DNA of 50,072 nt from Clostridia bacterium (GCA_900769075.1 CAAGFE010000063.1:1-50072); one strand, 5' to 3'. Numbered from the stretch's first letter, positions 38,393 to 47,566 are shown. Translations and numbers: made by a program. The notes: a model not told the origin generated them from the sequence alone.

Positions 38393-39670
38393 ATGAAAGA
38401 GGTCGTCATCGGATTTCTGGGCTGCGGCAATGTGGGCGGCGGCGTGTGGAGGCTGCTGGAGGATATCCGCCGGGAAAACGCCCATCGCCATCACCTGTCC
38501 GTCCGGGTGAAGAAGATTCTCGTCCGGGATGTGCACAAGGCCCGCACCTGCGCCGTTCCCCAGGAGCTGCTGACCACCTCCGTGAACGAGGTGGTGGAGG
38601 ATCCCGAGATCACCATCGTGGTGGAATTCATGGGCGGCGAGCAGCCCGCCACGGAGTACATGCTCCGCGCGCTGAACGCCGGGAAAACCGTGGTGACCGC
38701 CAACAAGGTCGCCGTGGCGCTGAACTGGCACCGCCTCCAGGCCGCCGCCCAGGAGCGGAACGTGGGCTTCTACTACGAGGCCAGCGTCTGCGGCGCGATT
38801 CCCATCATCAACGTGCTGCAGCATTCCCTGCAGGCCAACCGCATCGAGCATATCATGGGCATCATCAACGGCACCACCAACTACATCCTCTCCCGCATGT
38901 ACGAAAACGGCGAGGACTACCGGGATGTGCTGGGCGATGCGCAGCGCCTGGGCCTGGCGGAACCCAATCCCGCCGCCGATGTGGAGGGCTTCGACGCCGC
39001 CTATAAGCTGTCCATCATGGCCAGCCTCGCCTTCCATGGGCGCGTCCCCTTCGCCAAGGTGTACACCGAGGGCATCACCAAGCTCACCGCCATGGACATC
39101 TCCTGCGGCAAGGAAATGGGCTATGTGCTCAAGCTCCTGGCCATCGCCAAGCGGGATGGAAATACCGTGCAGGTGCGCGTCCACCCCACCTTCCTGCCCG
39201 AAAGCCACCCCCTGTCCTCCGTCAACGGCAGCTTCAACGCGGTGTACCTCCGGGGCCACGCCTGCCGGGAGATGATGCTCCAGGGCCGGGGCGCGGGCGA
39301 CATGCCTACGGCCTCCGCCGTGGTCAGCGACATCCTGTGCGCCGCCACCGCCAGCGAGCATGTGCATCCCACCTTCGCCAACACGCCGGATGCGGATCCC
39401 AGCCTGATCTTCGATGACAACTGGAAGAGCCAGTACTTCATCCGCCTTGCCGCCGAGGATCAGCCCGGCGTGCTGGCGAAAATCGCCGGCTGGCTGGCCC
39501 AGGAGAATGTTTCCATCGCCACCATGCTGCAAAAGGGCAAGGCGGACAATGACCGTGTGCCGCTGATCTTCGTCACCCACGCCGCGCCGGAAAAATCCCT
39601 GCGCAAGGCGCTGGACAATTTCGACCCCGCCCTGTGCACGGTGGAATCCGTGATCCGCGTGGAGGATTGA
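38393..39670 (+). CDS. hom: Homoserine dehydrogenase
   Basis: A 425-residue enzyme that reduces aspartate semialdehyde to homoserine for threonine and methionine. NAD(P) loop GFLGCGNVGGGVW (~8-20), EFMGGEQPATEY, VTANKVAVA, catalytic-site GIINGTTNYILSRM, DVEGFDAAYKLSIMASLAF (active-site Asp/Lys) and a C-terminal ACT domain (~340-425; AAEDQPGVLAKIAGWLAQEN) that usually binds threonine as inhibitor. It starts 15 bp after coaX. Ribosome site CGGAGG. Confidence 0.97.
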   Translation: MKEVVIGFLGCGNVGGGVWRLLEDIRRENAHRHHLSVRVKKILVRDVHKARTCAVPQELLTTSVNEVVEDPEITIVVEFMGGEQPATEYMLRALNAGKTVVTANKVAVALNWHRLQAAAQERNVGFYYEASVCGAIPIINVLQHSLQANRIEHIMGIINGTTNYILSRMYENGEDYRDVLGDAQRLGLAEPNPAADVEGFDAAYKLSIMASLAFHGRVPFAKVYTEGITKLTAMDISCGKEMGYVLKLLAIAKRDGNTVQVRVHPTFLPESHPLSSVNGSFNAVYLRGHACREMMLQGRGAGDMPTASAVVSDILCAATASEHVHPTFANTPDADPSLIFDDNWKSQYFIRLAAEDQPGVLAKIAGWLAQENVSIATMLQKGKADNDRVPLIFVTHAAPEKSLRKALDNFDPALCTVESVIRVED

Positions 39671-39673
39671 CCC

Positions 39674-39922
39674 ATGCGCGAAATTCAGCTGCACCGCATT
39701 TACCGGCATTTCAAGGGCGATCACTACCTGGTGGAAGCCCTCGCCACCGACTCCGAAACCGGCGAACCCCTGGTGATCTACCGCAAGCTCTACGGCGACG
39801 GCAGCCTGTGGGTGCGCCCGCTTTCCATGTTCCTGGAAAAGGTGGACCGGGCGAAATACCCTGACTGCCCCCAGGAATACCGCTTTGAGCTGCTGGAGGT
39901 CAACAGCGTGGCGCATCACTAA
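39674..39922 (+). CDS. DUF1653 protein
   Basis: An 82-residue small protein. HRIYRHFKGDHYLVEALATD, then GEPLVIYRKLYGDGSLWVRPLSMFLE, matches DUF1653 over its whole length. Function is unknown; the domain is a small beta-barrel often found alone. It starts 3 bp after hom and ends the operon before a terminator. Confidence 0.92.
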   Translation: MREIQLHRIYRHFKGDHYLVEALATDSETGEPLVIYRKLYGDGSLWVRPLSMFLEKVDRAKYPDCPQEYRFELLEVNSVAHH

Positions 39923-39934
39923 ATACACAGAAGG

Positions 39935-39971
39935 GGCCTGCTGCAGTTTTGTTTTCTGCAGCAGGCCTTTT
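39935..39971. terminator. Terminator between DUF1653 gene and gtrA
   Basis: GGCCTGCTGCAG (39935-39946) with CTGCAGCAGGCC (39956-39967), followed by TTTTG on the plus strand; convergent genes. Confidence 0.8.
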
Positions 39972-39997
39972 GCTGTGCGTATTTTTATGAATTCGTA

Positions 39998-40396
39998 TCA
40001 ATCCTTCTTCGGTTCCCTGAACACCACGAACTTCTGGAACAGGAACTCGGTGACGAAGTTCACCAGCATCGTGCCGCCCTCAATCAGCCAGTGATGCACA
40101 CCGGCATTTTCCAGGGCGCGGCCCCACCAGGCGGAGGCAGGGGTGAACACCGCGTAGTACAGCGCCACCAGCAGCATCTGCCGGGCGATAGGCAGATCGG
40201 AGCGGAAGGTGTACTTGCGGTTCAGCGTGAAATTCCACAGCACGGAGAGGATGAGCGACACCAGGTAGCAGGGCACATGGGAATGGATGCCGATCACATC
40301 GTAGAGCAGCCCGTAGCTGACCGCCTGAATGATGCCCGCGCTCATGCTGAAGAGGGTAAACTTGATGGCCTGGATGGCGCTTTCATGCTTCTTCAT
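39998..40396 (-). CDS. GtrA family membrane protein
   Basis: A 132-residue protein with four membrane helices: AIKFTLFSMSAGIIQAVSYGLL, VPCYLVSLILSVLWNFTLNRKYTF (family signature NFxxNRxxTF), MLLVALYYAVFTPASAW and EFLFQKFVVF. GtrA proteins are thought to help flip polyprenyl-linked sugars in cell-surface glycan synthesis. Start ATG 40396 has AAGGAGG. It overlaps the end of the small ORF upstream by 14 bp. Confidence 0.88.
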   Translation of the reverse strand: MKKHESAIQAIKFTLFSMSAGIIQAVSYGLLYDVIGIHSHVPCYLVSLILSVLWNFTLNRKYTFRSDLPIARQMLLVALYYAVFTPASAWWGRALENAGVHHWLIEGGTMLVNFVTEFLFQKFVVFREPKKD

Positions 40397-40520
40397 CGGG
40401 GGTGCCTCCTTCGTCAGATGCTTCTTCATAGGCAGGGTGGAAACGGTGGTACCAGGCGTTGGTATCAAGGTTGTGGCGGTAGATGACGCAGCGCTGGAGC
40501 AGGTAGCTCACCGCCAGCAT
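40383..40520 (-). CDS. Small ORF (45 aa) between tsaD and gtrA, possibly frameshifted
   Basis: The frame from ATG 40520 reads MLAVSYLLQRCVIYRHNLDT, then NAWYHRFHPAYEEASDEGGT, and ends inside gtrA. An excellent ribosome site (TAAGGAGG) instead precedes ATG 40540, whose frame MKMLNVECWR stops at once. One inserted base near 40,521 would join the two into a ~52-residue protein. So it may be a frameshifted small gene or the remnant of a larger one. I do not recognise the product. Confidence 0.4.
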   Translation of the reverse strand: MLAVSYLLQRCVIYRHNLDTNAWYHRFHPAYEEASDEGGTPDEEA

Positions 40521-40552
40521 TCAACATTGAGCATCTTCATTTGGAAGCCTCC

Positions 40553-41611
40553 TTACACCAGCCTGAGCGCGGGCATGGCGTTGAGGGTCAGGGGTGCGGT
40601 TTCGCCCTTCATCAGCCGGAAATAGGCGGCGGAGGCGATCATCGCGGCGTTGTCGGTGCAGAGGTTCAATTTGGGCATGTACAGCGGAATCCCCGCCTTG
40701 TCGGCCTCCTGCTGCATCATGCGGCGGAGCAGGCGGTTGGCGGATACGCCGCCCGCCATCGCCAGCGCTGGGGCGTGGGTTTCCTTTGCGGCGAGGATGG
40801 CCTTCTCCGTAAGCAGGGACACCACCGCATGCCGGAAAGACGCGGCCATGTCCGCCTTCGGGAGGGGCTCGCCCTTCATTTCCAGCTTGTTGGCGGCGTT
40901 GAGGAAGGCCGTTTTCATGCCGGAGAAGGAGTAATCATAGCGCCCGGGGGTGTGGGGATGGGGCAGGGGCAGGGCGTGGGGATCGCCCTCCTCCGCCAGC
41001 GCGTCGATGCGGGGGCCGCCGGGATAGGGCAGGGTCAGCACGCGGGCCGCCTTGTCGAAGGCTTCGCCCGCCGCATCGTCGGTGGTCTGGCCCAGAAGGG
41101 TGTACTCGCCGTAGTCGTTCACCCGGACGATATGGCTGTGTCCGCCGGACACCACCAGGCACACAAAGGGCGGCTCCAAGTCCGGGTTGGAGAGGTAGTT
41201 GGCGCTCACATGCCCCTCGATGTGGTTGACCGGGATGAGGGGCTTGTCCGCCGCGTAGGACAGGCCCTTCATGCAGCCCACCCCGGTGAGCAGCGCGCCC
41301 ACCAGCCCCGGGCCGTAGGTGACGGCCAGCGCGTCCACCTCGGGGAGGGTCATGCCGGCCTCGCGCAGGGCCTGGTCAATCACCCGGTCGCAGGCCTCCA
41401 CATGGGCGCGGCTGGCGATCTCCGGCACCACGCCGCCGTAGAGCGCATGGAGGTCGATCTGGCTGAACACCACGTTGGACACGATGGTGCGCCCATCCTC
41501 GACGATGGACGCGGCGGTCTCGTCGCAGGAGGTTTCCAGCGCCAGGATGCGCACGCGCTCCTGCTTGCGGATGCGTGCGGCCTGCTGGAGGGTGGATTCG
41601 GTGTAAGTCAT
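40553..41611 (-). CDS. tsaD: tRNA N6-adenosine threonylcarbamoyltransferase
   Basis: A 352-residue ASKHA-fold enzyme that moves threonylcarbamoyl to A37 of ANN-reading tRNAs, with TsaB and TsaE. Seen: ILALETSCDETAASIVEDG, SRAHVEAC, AVTYGPGLVGALLTG, the iron/zinc His pair in VNHIEGHVSAN, VSGGHSHIV, DDAAGEAFDKAARVLTLPYPGGP, GGVSANRLLR and CTDNAAMIA. The start is ATG 41611, after AAAGGGGAG. The gene overlaps closely with the membrane protein upstream (stop at 41616), so it is cotranscribed. tsaB and tsaE are not here. Confidence 0.97.
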   Translation of the reverse strand: MTYTESTLQQAARIRKQERVRILALETSCDETAASIVEDGRTIVSNVVFSQIDLHALYGGVVPEIASRAHVEACDRVIDQALREAGMTLPEVDALAVTYGPGLVGALLTGVGCMKGLSYAADKPLIPVNHIEGHVSANYLSNPDLEPPFVCLVVSGGHSHIVRVNDYGEYTLLGQTTDDAAGEAFDKAARVLTLPYPGGPRIDALAEEGDPHALPLPHPHTPGRYDYSFSGMKTAFLNAANKLEMKGEPLPKADMAASFRHAVVSLLTEKAILAAKETHAPALAMAGGVSANRLLRRMMQQEADKAGIPLYMPKLNLCTDNAAMIASAAYFRLMKGETAPLTLNAMPALRLV

Positions 41612-41615
41612 GGGG

Positions 41616-42299
41616 TCACTCCCCTTTGGTGATTTTGATTCGGTAAGTAGCGAAGATGAGCAGCCCGACCATCCCCGCCAGCCACACTCCACCGATGATG
41701 GCGGCATAGCTGACGAAGAATTCGATGGGCATCAGGCGGATGAGCAGATCGGTGCGCGGGTCAAGCAGCCACAGATCGTTGGTGAAGGCGACCTTGTGGA
41801 ACTGGAAGAAAAGACTGTCAAAGTTGGTGACAGCTTGCGTAACGACGATCAATGTGAGAATCAGCTCGATCAGCAAAATAGCATGTATCAAGCGGTAATT
41901 CAGTTTCGGGCACCATGCCAACTGGATGAGCCGCAGCACCGCATATACTGCAAGGCTGCCGTATGCGATCTTCCGGCACAACCGGAACAAATCCTGCACA
42001 TCGGCCATGTGGTGCTGCTCCTTCTGGTTGAAGGCGGCATACTCAGTGCCATCCATTATGTAGATGTACTGAAAAGGCCCTCTCCAGCCAGCCAAATAGT
42101 CGGTGATCATATCGACCACAGGTTCATACTCTGTGGCAGGCAGGCGGGTTTCCTCCGGCGGGGCGAAATGCTCCATCAGGGGAAGCATGATCCCATCAGT
42201 TGTAGCAGGAATGTAAATCGCAAAAGCAAGGAGCATCAAGGCTAATGCGACGGCATAAACGATGGATAACAGTGTTCGCATCTTTTCCCATATCCTCAT
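41616..42299 (-). CDS. DUF1461/TIGR01906 family integral membrane protein
   Basis: A 227-residue protein with four membrane helices: near the N-terminus (LLSIVYAVALALMLLAFAIY), IAYGSLAVYAVLRL, AILLIELILTLIVV, and AAIIGGVWLAGMVGLLIFA near the C-terminus. NFDSLFFQFHKVAFTNDLWL, then LDPRTDLLIRLMP, is the family signature. Function unknown. Two starts are possible, ATG 42299 and ATG 42281; neither has a strong ribosome site. Confidence 0.8.
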   Translation of the reverse strand: MRIWEKMRTLLSIVYAVALALMLLAFAIYIPATTDGIMLPLMEHFAPPEETRLPATEYEPVVDMITDYLAGWRGPFQYIYIMDGTEYAAFNQKEQHHMADVQDLFRLCRKIAYGSLAVYAVLRLIQLAWCPKLNYRLIHAILLIELILTLIVVTQAVTNFDSLFFQFHKVAFTNDLWLLDPRTDLLIRLMPIEFFVSYAAIIGGVWLAGMVGLLIFATYRIKITKGE

Positions 42300-42353
42300 A
42301 ATAGCAAAGCTGCGCCACCCCCATAGGGCAGCGCAGTATGGGAGCAGAGAGTT

Positions 42354-42398
42354 TCGCTCCTGCGGGAGCGACCAAAGGGCTTTCCGATCGCCCTTTGG
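42354..42398 (-). terminator. Tandem hairpins downstream of prfB
   Basis: CCAAAGGGC/GCCCTTTGG (42372-42380 with 42390-42398) followed by TCGCTCC/GGAGCGA (42354-42360 with 42365-42371). No long T run follows. The 42300-42353 stretch holds nothing else of note. Confidence 0.55.
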
Positions 42399-42408
42399 AA
42401 ACCTTCGG

Positions 42409-43515
42409 TTACTGCATCTTCAAATACGCCGTGACAAAGCCCTTGATGTTGCCGTTCATCACGTCGTCGATGTTGCCGGACTCGTAGTTGGTGCGGTGAT
42501 CCTTCACCATCGTGTAGGGCTGGAAAACGTAGGAGCGGATCTGGCTGCCCCATTCGATCTTCTTCATTTCGCCCTTGATTTCCGCCATTTCCTCCTCGCG
42601 GGCGCGGATGCGCAGCTCGAGGAGCTTCGATTTCAGCATGGCGATACAGGTGGCGCGGTTCTGCACCTGGTCGCGCTCGGTCTGGCAGGCCACGACGATG
42701 CCGGTGGGATAGTGGGTCATGCGCACGGCGGAGGAGGTCTTGTTGACGTTCTGTCCGCCCGCGCCGGAGGAATGGTAGGTATCCACGCGGACCTCGTTCA
42801 TGTTGATCTCGATCTCCTGGTCGATGTCGTCCAGCATGGGGGCCACGTCCAGGGAGGAGAAGGAGGTATGGCGGCGGGCCTGGGAATCAAAGGGGGAAAT
42901 GCGCACCAGGCGGTGCACGCCCTTCTCGCCGCGCAGGTAGCCGTAGGCATGGTCGCCGGTGACCTCGAAGGTGACGGACTTCACGCCGGCCTCGTCGCCG
43001 TCCAGGTAGTCCAGCACCTTCACCTGGAAGCCCATCTGCTCGCAGTAGCGGGTGTACATGCGGTAGAGCATGCCGGTCCAGTCCTGGGCCTCGGTGCCGC
43101 CCGCGCCCGCGTGCAGGGACAAGATGGCGTTGGAATCGTCATACTGCCCGCGCATGAGGGTTTCCAGCTCCAGCGCAGCGGTCTTGTCCTTGAGGGCGGC
43201 GAGCATTTCACCCGCCTCCTCCACCAGGGACTCGTCCTGCTCCTCCTCGGCCATTTCCATGGCGACCTCGATGTCGTCCGCCGTGGCGAGCAGGCCCTCG
43301 TAGTGCTCCAGCTTGCCGCGGATGGTGCCGACCTTCTGGTTGATCTTGTTGGCGCGGTCCGCGTCATTCCAGAATTCGGGCTGATTCATTTCCTCGGTGA
43401 GCTCCTCCAGCTGCTCGCGGAGCGATTCGATGTGGAGCGCCTCACCGGCTTCGGTCAGGGTCTTGCGGAGCCCCGCCAGATCCTGGGTATATTGCTGCAG
43501 GTCAAGCATTGACAT
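42409..43515 (-). CDS. prfB: Peptide chain release factor 2
   Basis: A 368-residue RF2, which reads UGA and UAA stop codons. Seen: the UGA-reading SPF motif in ISPFDSQARRHTSF, the catalytic GGQ in YHSSGAGGQNVNKTSSAVR, and the coiled N-terminal domain. In many bacteria prfB needs a +1 frameshift near codon 25; here the frame is open from ATG 43515 through the whole protein, so that control is absent. It lies 68 bp after secA, the usual order in Bacillota. Confidence 0.97.
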   Translation of the reverse strand: MSMLDLQQYTQDLAGLRKTLTEAGEALHIESLREQLEELTEEMNQPEFWNDADRANKINQKVGTIRGKLEHYEGLLATADDIEVAMEMAEEEQDESLVEEAGEMLAALKDKTAALELETLMRGQYDDSNAILSLHAGAGGTEAQDWTGMLYRMYTRYCEQMGFQVKVLDYLDGDEAGVKSVTFEVTGDHAYGYLRGEKGVHRLVRISPFDSQARRHTSFSSLDVAPMLDDIDQEIEINMNEVRVDTYHSSGAGGQNVNKTSSAVRMTHYPTGIVVACQTERDQVQNRATCIAMLKSKLLELRIRAREEEMAEIKGEMKKIEWGSQIRSYVFQPYTMVKDHRTNYESGNIDDVMNGNIKGFVTAYLKMQ

Positions 43516-43583
43516 GGTTTGTTCCCTCTATCTTTCCTGTCGTCTGATGATATCATGCGCAAAGGCGGAGGAGCATCGGGGCG

Positions 43584-46304
43584 TTACCCTTCTCCCTGCT
43601 GATTCCTGCCGCAGCAGGCCTTGTACTTCTTGCCGGAGCCGCAGGGGCAGGGGTCGTTGCGCCCGATTTTCTGGGCGGCGGACACGCGCCGGGGCTGTGC
43701 TGCGCCGCCTGCCCGGGCCGCCTGGGCTACCTTGCCCTCCTGGGTGGCCTTCACGGTCTGGATGCGCTCGGGGGTCTTCTGAATCTTCACTTGGTAGATG
43801 CGGCGCACCGTATCCTCGCGGATGAGGTGGTTCAATTCGTCGAACATGTAGCCCGCCTCGATCTGATACTCGGTGACGGGGTTTTTGCCGGAATAGGCGC
43901 GGAAGCCGATGCCGTCCCGCAGTTGATCCATCGCGTCGATGTGATCCATCCAGCGCACGTCCACGCTGCGCAGCAGCATCACGCGCTCAAACTCGCGCAT
44001 ATCCACGCCCAGCTCCGCCAGCATGGTCTCGCGCTCCTCGTAGAGGCTGCGCGCGTCGGCCTTGAGGGCCTCGGCGAAGGCGTCCCGATCCTCATTCTCC
44101 ACCAGGTCATGGAGCTCGGCGATTTTGCCGTGGCGGACGCACAGGTTCTCCAGGTACTTGGTCAGCTCGTTCAGATCCCATTCCTTGCTGTCCTCGGCGT
44201 TGCAGTAGCGGGACAGGGCCGCGTCGATCAGGTGGCCCGCCATGCCGATGATGTTCTCCCGGACGTTTTCGCCCATGAGCACCCGGCGGCGCTGACCGTA
44301 GATGGTTTCGCGGTGGCGGCTCATGACGTTGTCGTACTCCAGGACGTGCTTGCGGATCTCGAAGTTGCGGCCCTCGATGCGCTTCTGGGCGGATTCGATC
44401 TGCTTGGTGAGCAGGCCCGCGGTGAGGGGCTCGTCGTCCTTGAGGCCCAGGCGGTCAACCATCGGCCCGATGCGCTCGGAGCCGAAGAGGCGCATCAGAT
44501 CGTCCTCCAGGGAGATGAAGAACTGGGTGGAGCCGGGGTCGCCCTGACGGCCCGCGCGGCCGCGCAGCTGATTGTCGATGCGGCGGCTCTCGTGGCGCTC
44601 CGTGCCGATGATGTGCAGACCGCCGGTCTGCAGCACCCGGTCATGCTCCTTGTCCGTTTCCTGCTTGAAGCTGCTGTACAGGGCCTGATACTTCTCCCGG
44701 GCGGCGAGGACCTCCTCGCTCACGTCCTCCGCGTGACCCACGGCGGCCTCGATCGTTTCGTCCTCATAGCCCTCCTGGCGCATGGCACGGCGGGCCAGAA
44801 ACTCGGGGTTGCCGCCCAGCAGGATGTCCGTGCCGCGGCCCGCCATGTTGGTGGCGATGGTCACCGCGCCGTAGTGACCGGCCTGGGCGACGATTTCCGC
44901 CTCCCGGGCGTGGTTCTTGGCGTTCAGCACGTCGTGCTCGATGCCGCGGCGGCGCAGCATGGCGGAGAGCATTTCGCTGGTTTCCACGGTGACGGTGCCC
45001 ACCAGCACGGGCTGGCCCTTCTCGTGGGCCTCCTGGATGGCGTTGACCACGGCGCCGAACTTCGCGGCCTTGTTCTTGTAGACCACATCATCGAGGTCCT
45101 TGCGGATGTTGGGCTTGTTGGTGGGAATCTCCACCACGTCCAGGGAGTAGATGCCCTGGAACTCGGCCTCCTCGGTGCGGGCGGTGCCGGTCATGCCGGA
45201 GAGCTTGTGGTACATGCGGAAGTAATTCTGGAAGGTGATGGTGGCCAGGGTGCGGCTTTCGCGCTCGACCTTGACATGCTCCTTGGCCTCGATGGCCTGA
45301 TGCAGGCCCTCGGAGTACCGGCGGCCGATCATCAGGCGGCCGGTGAACTCGTCCACGATCACGACCTGACCGTTCTGCACCACATAGTCCACATCGCGCT
45401 TCATCATGAAGTTGGCGCGCAGGGCGCTCTGGATGTGGTGGTTCAGTTCGGCGTTTTCCGCGTCGTTGATGTTGTCGATATTGAAGGCCTTCTCGACCCG
45501 CTGGGCGCCCTCGTCGGTCAGGACGATGGACTTCTTCTTTTCATCCACCGTGAAATGCTCGTCCCGGCGCAGGCCCTTGACCACCGCGTCCGCCTTTTCG
45601 TACAGGTCGGTGGACTTTTCGCCCTGACCGGAGATGATCAGCGGGGTGCGGGCCTCGTCGATGAGGATGGAGTCCACCTCGTCCACGATGGCGTAATGAT
45701 GGCCCCGCTGCACCAGCTCGGCCTTGCGGACGCACATGTTGTCCCGCAGATAATCGAAGCCCAGCTCGTTGTTGGTGGCGTAGGTGATGTCGCAGGCGTA
45801 GGCGGCGCGGCGCTGGGCGGGCTCCAGGTCATGGACGATCAGGCCCACGGAGAGCCCCAGGAAGCGATGCACCTTGCCCATCCACTCCGAGTCACGGCGG
45901 GCGAGGTAATCGTTGACGGTGACCACATGCACGCCCTGGCCGGAGAGCGCGTTCAGATACGCGGGCAGAGTGGCCACCAGGGTCTTGCCTTCGCCGGTTT
46001 TCATCTCGGCGATGCGGCCCTGATGCAGCACCAGGCCGCCCATCACCTGCACCCGGTAGGGACGCATGCCCAGCACGCGCCAGGCGGCTTCGCGCACGGC
46101 GGCGAAGGCCTCGGGGAGGATATCGTCCTCGGTTTCGCCCTTTTCCAGGCGGGCGCGAAATTCGTCGGTCTTGGCGCGGAGCTGCTCATCGGTCAGCTGC
46201 TTGTAGCTGTCCTCCAGCGCCTCCACCTGGTCTACAATTTTATTCAGCTTCTTGACTTCTGCCTCGTTGCTGCTGCCAAGGAGCTTTTTCAGCCAATCAA
46301 ACAT
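43584..46304 (-). CDS. secA: Preprotein translocase ATPase SecA
   Basis: A 906-residue motor that pushes unfolded proteins through SecYEG. Walker A MKTGEGKT (~98-105), DYLARRD, VDEVDSILIDEARTPLIISG (DEAD-type Walker B), the peptide-crosslinking region with HHIQSALRAN, SGMTGTARTEE, VTIATNMAGRGTDI, RGRAGRQGDPG, the scaffold and wing domains, and a C-terminal zinc tail CPCGSGKKYKACCG that in known SecA binds SecB or lipid. Start ATG 46304 has AAAGGAG. Its own promoter lies upstream. Confidence 0.98.
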   Translation of the reverse strand: MFDWLKKLLGSSNEAEVKKLNKIVDQVEALEDSYKQLTDEQLRAKTDEFRARLEKGETEDDILPEAFAAVREAAWRVLGMRPYRVQVMGGLVLHQGRIAEMKTGEGKTLVATLPAYLNALSGQGVHVVTVNDYLARRDSEWMGKVHRFLGLSVGLIVHDLEPAQRRAAYACDITYATNNELGFDYLRDNMCVRKAELVQRGHHYAIVDEVDSILIDEARTPLIISGQGEKSTDLYEKADAVVKGLRRDEHFTVDEKKKSIVLTDEGAQRVEKAFNIDNINDAENAELNHHIQSALRANFMMKRDVDYVVQNGQVVIVDEFTGRLMIGRRYSEGLHQAIEAKEHVKVERESRTLATITFQNYFRMYHKLSGMTGTARTEEAEFQGIYSLDVVEIPTNKPNIRKDLDDVVYKNKAAKFGAVVNAIQEAHEKGQPVLVGTVTVETSEMLSAMLRRRGIEHDVLNAKNHAREAEIVAQAGHYGAVTIATNMAGRGTDILLGGNPEFLARRAMRQEGYEDETIEAAVGHAEDVSEEVLAAREKYQALYSSFKQETDKEHDRVLQTGGLHIIGTERHESRRIDNQLRGRAGRQGDPGSTQFFISLEDDLMRLFGSERIGPMVDRLGLKDDEPLTAGLLTKQIESAQKRIEGRNFEIRKHVLEYDNVMSRHRETIYGQRRRVLMGENVRENIIGMAGHLIDAALSRYCNAEDSKEWDLNELTKYLENLCVRHGKIAELHDLVENEDRDAFAEALKADARSLYEERETMLAELGVDMREFERVMLLRSVDVRWMDHIDAMDQLRDGIGFRAYSGKNPVTEYQIEAGYMFDELNHLIREDTVRRIYQVKIQKTPERIQTVKATQEGKVAQAARAGGAAQPRRVSAAQKIGRNDPCPCGSGKKYKACCGRNQQGEG

Positions 46305-46389
46305 GGGGGACTCCTTTCCGTCGGGGGAAACTCGAAAGCGTGCCCGAAGCACGCATCATGCTCGCATTCATTTGACAGTAAACCAATTT

Positions 46390-46418
46390 ATTATATCACA
46401 TCTTCATACCGCACGCAA
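46390..46418 (-). promoter_or_regulatory. secA promoter
   Basis: TTGCGT (46413-46418), 17-nt spacer, TATAAT (46390-46395), minus strand. The leader is about 80 nt. Confidence 0.7.
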
Positions 46419-46459
46419 GGGGAGCCGCCCCAAAAAGGGGGCAGGCGCATCCTCCCTCG

Positions 46460-47503
46460 TCACTCCTCCACCCGGCGGATCGCCACGCACCTCTGCTCTG
46501 CCGAGCATGCCACGCTGTACGTCCCATAGAACGCCGCCTCCGGGGTGCGCGCATTGTATCCCTCGATCAGCGCATGCGTGTCCTCCGCCAGCAGCCGGAA
46601 CAGCGCGTCCTCCGTCGCCCGGAGATTCACCATGCCCGTTTCCGCCAGGCCGCGAAGCGCTTCCTCCGCCTCCGCCCGCGTGTTCACCACCAGCCCTTGG
46701 CGCGCGTGCCAGTTGTCCTGCCCGCCGCACCAGGGAATGGCCTGCCCCGCATCGGGGAAATGATCCGCCCCCATCTGCGCTGTGGACAAGCCGTAATACC
46801 AGTGGGTGTTGAAGCCCAGCCGATCCTGATCGTTCCAGGTCGCGTCAATGAGCGTGTACCCCTCCAGCGCTGCCAGATTCCAGGCGTGGCGCTCCGTCAC
46901 CCCTGCGGCGTCCGCCGCCTCGCCCACCACCACGGCGCAGGGGATCCCCGCCATGCGGTAGAGCAGGGTCAGCGCCTGCGCATAGCCCTCGCAGGTCGCG
47001 CGGCCCTCCAGCAAAGCGCCCACCGCCGTGTGGCAGGTTTCGGTGTCGCCGCCGTATACCACCCGGCTGCACAGCGCGTCATGAAGGGCCAGCGCGTCGG
47101 CATCCGCCGCCGCCAGCAGATACGCCTCGGCATACAGCGCCGCCCGGGCCGACGCGGCCTCCTCCGCCGTCATGCGGTATTCCGGCTGAAGGGATACCGC
47201 AATCTCCGGCGCATCCCGGTAGTAGGTCACGGTGAAATTCCGCCCCAGGTGGAACAGCTCCGGGCAGTCCTGCATGAGCGCGTTCATCGCGGGCCGCACA
47301 TCGTCATAGCGTGTCCCGACGGGCAGGGGGATGTTCTCCCGATGGTTGAAGATGGGCGTGTAGAGCGCCTCGGCAAGGGCGCGCTGGGCGTCGGTCAATT
47401 CCAGGACGGAGAGCGCCGTGTCCGCCGGATAGGGCAGCGAAAGGGCCCGGGCCGCCGGGCACAGCGCCAGCAGCAGCGCCAGCAGGGAAAGGAGCTTACG
47501 CAT
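46460..47503 (-). CDS. Secreted transglutaminase-like (cysteine protease fold) protein
   Basis: A 347-residue exported protein. Signal peptide ~1-20 (LLSLLALLLALCPAARA). The ~150-240 region has the transglutaminase-core triad: Cys in EGRATCEGYAQALTLL, His in ERHAWNLAAL and Asp in YTLIDATWND. Bacterial proteins of this fold act as proteases or crosslinkers at the cell surface. A flanking N-terminal domain with TYYRDAPEIAVSLQPEYRM is shared by many clostridial members. Start ATG 47503 has AGGAGG close by. It follows the peptidoglycan-binding lipoprotein, from which a hairpin terminator separates it, and a joint role in the envelope is inferred. Confidence 0.85.
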   Translation of the reverse strand: MRKLLSLLALLLALCPAARALSLPYPADTALSVLELTDAQRALAEALYTPIFNHRENIPLPVGTRYDDVRPAMNALMQDCPELFHLGRNFTVTYYRDAPEIAVSLQPEYRMTAEEAASARAALYAEAYLLAAADADALALHDALCSRVVYGGDTETCHTAVGALLEGRATCEGYAQALTLLYRMAGIPCAVVVGEAADAAGVTERHAWNLAALEGYTLIDATWNDQDRLGFNTHWYYGLSTAQMGADHFPDAGQAIPWCGGQDNWHARQGLVVNTRAEAEEALRGLAETGMVNLRATEDALFRLLAEDTHALIEGYNARTPEAAFYGTYSVACSAEQRCVAIRRVEE

Positions 47504-47520
47504 GGAACCTCCTGTACGCA

Positions 47521-47546
47521 AAAGGGGAGCAGACAGGCTGCTCCCC
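47521..47546 (-). terminator. Terminator of the peptidoglycan-binding lipoprotein gene
   Basis: GGGGAGCAG (47524-47532) with CTGCTCCCC (47538-47546), followed by TTTTG on the minus strand. Confidence 0.7.
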
Positions 47547-47566
47547 CGGGGTATCGGTTGTGAAGC

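Noticed and set aside
43490..43515. Programmed +1 frameshift in prfB
   Set aside because: The reading frame is continuous through the N-terminal domain and no CTTTGA slip site is seen.
43791..46529. Long plus-strand frame opposite secA
   Set aside because: Antisense to an unmistakable secA; no domain, no ribosome site.
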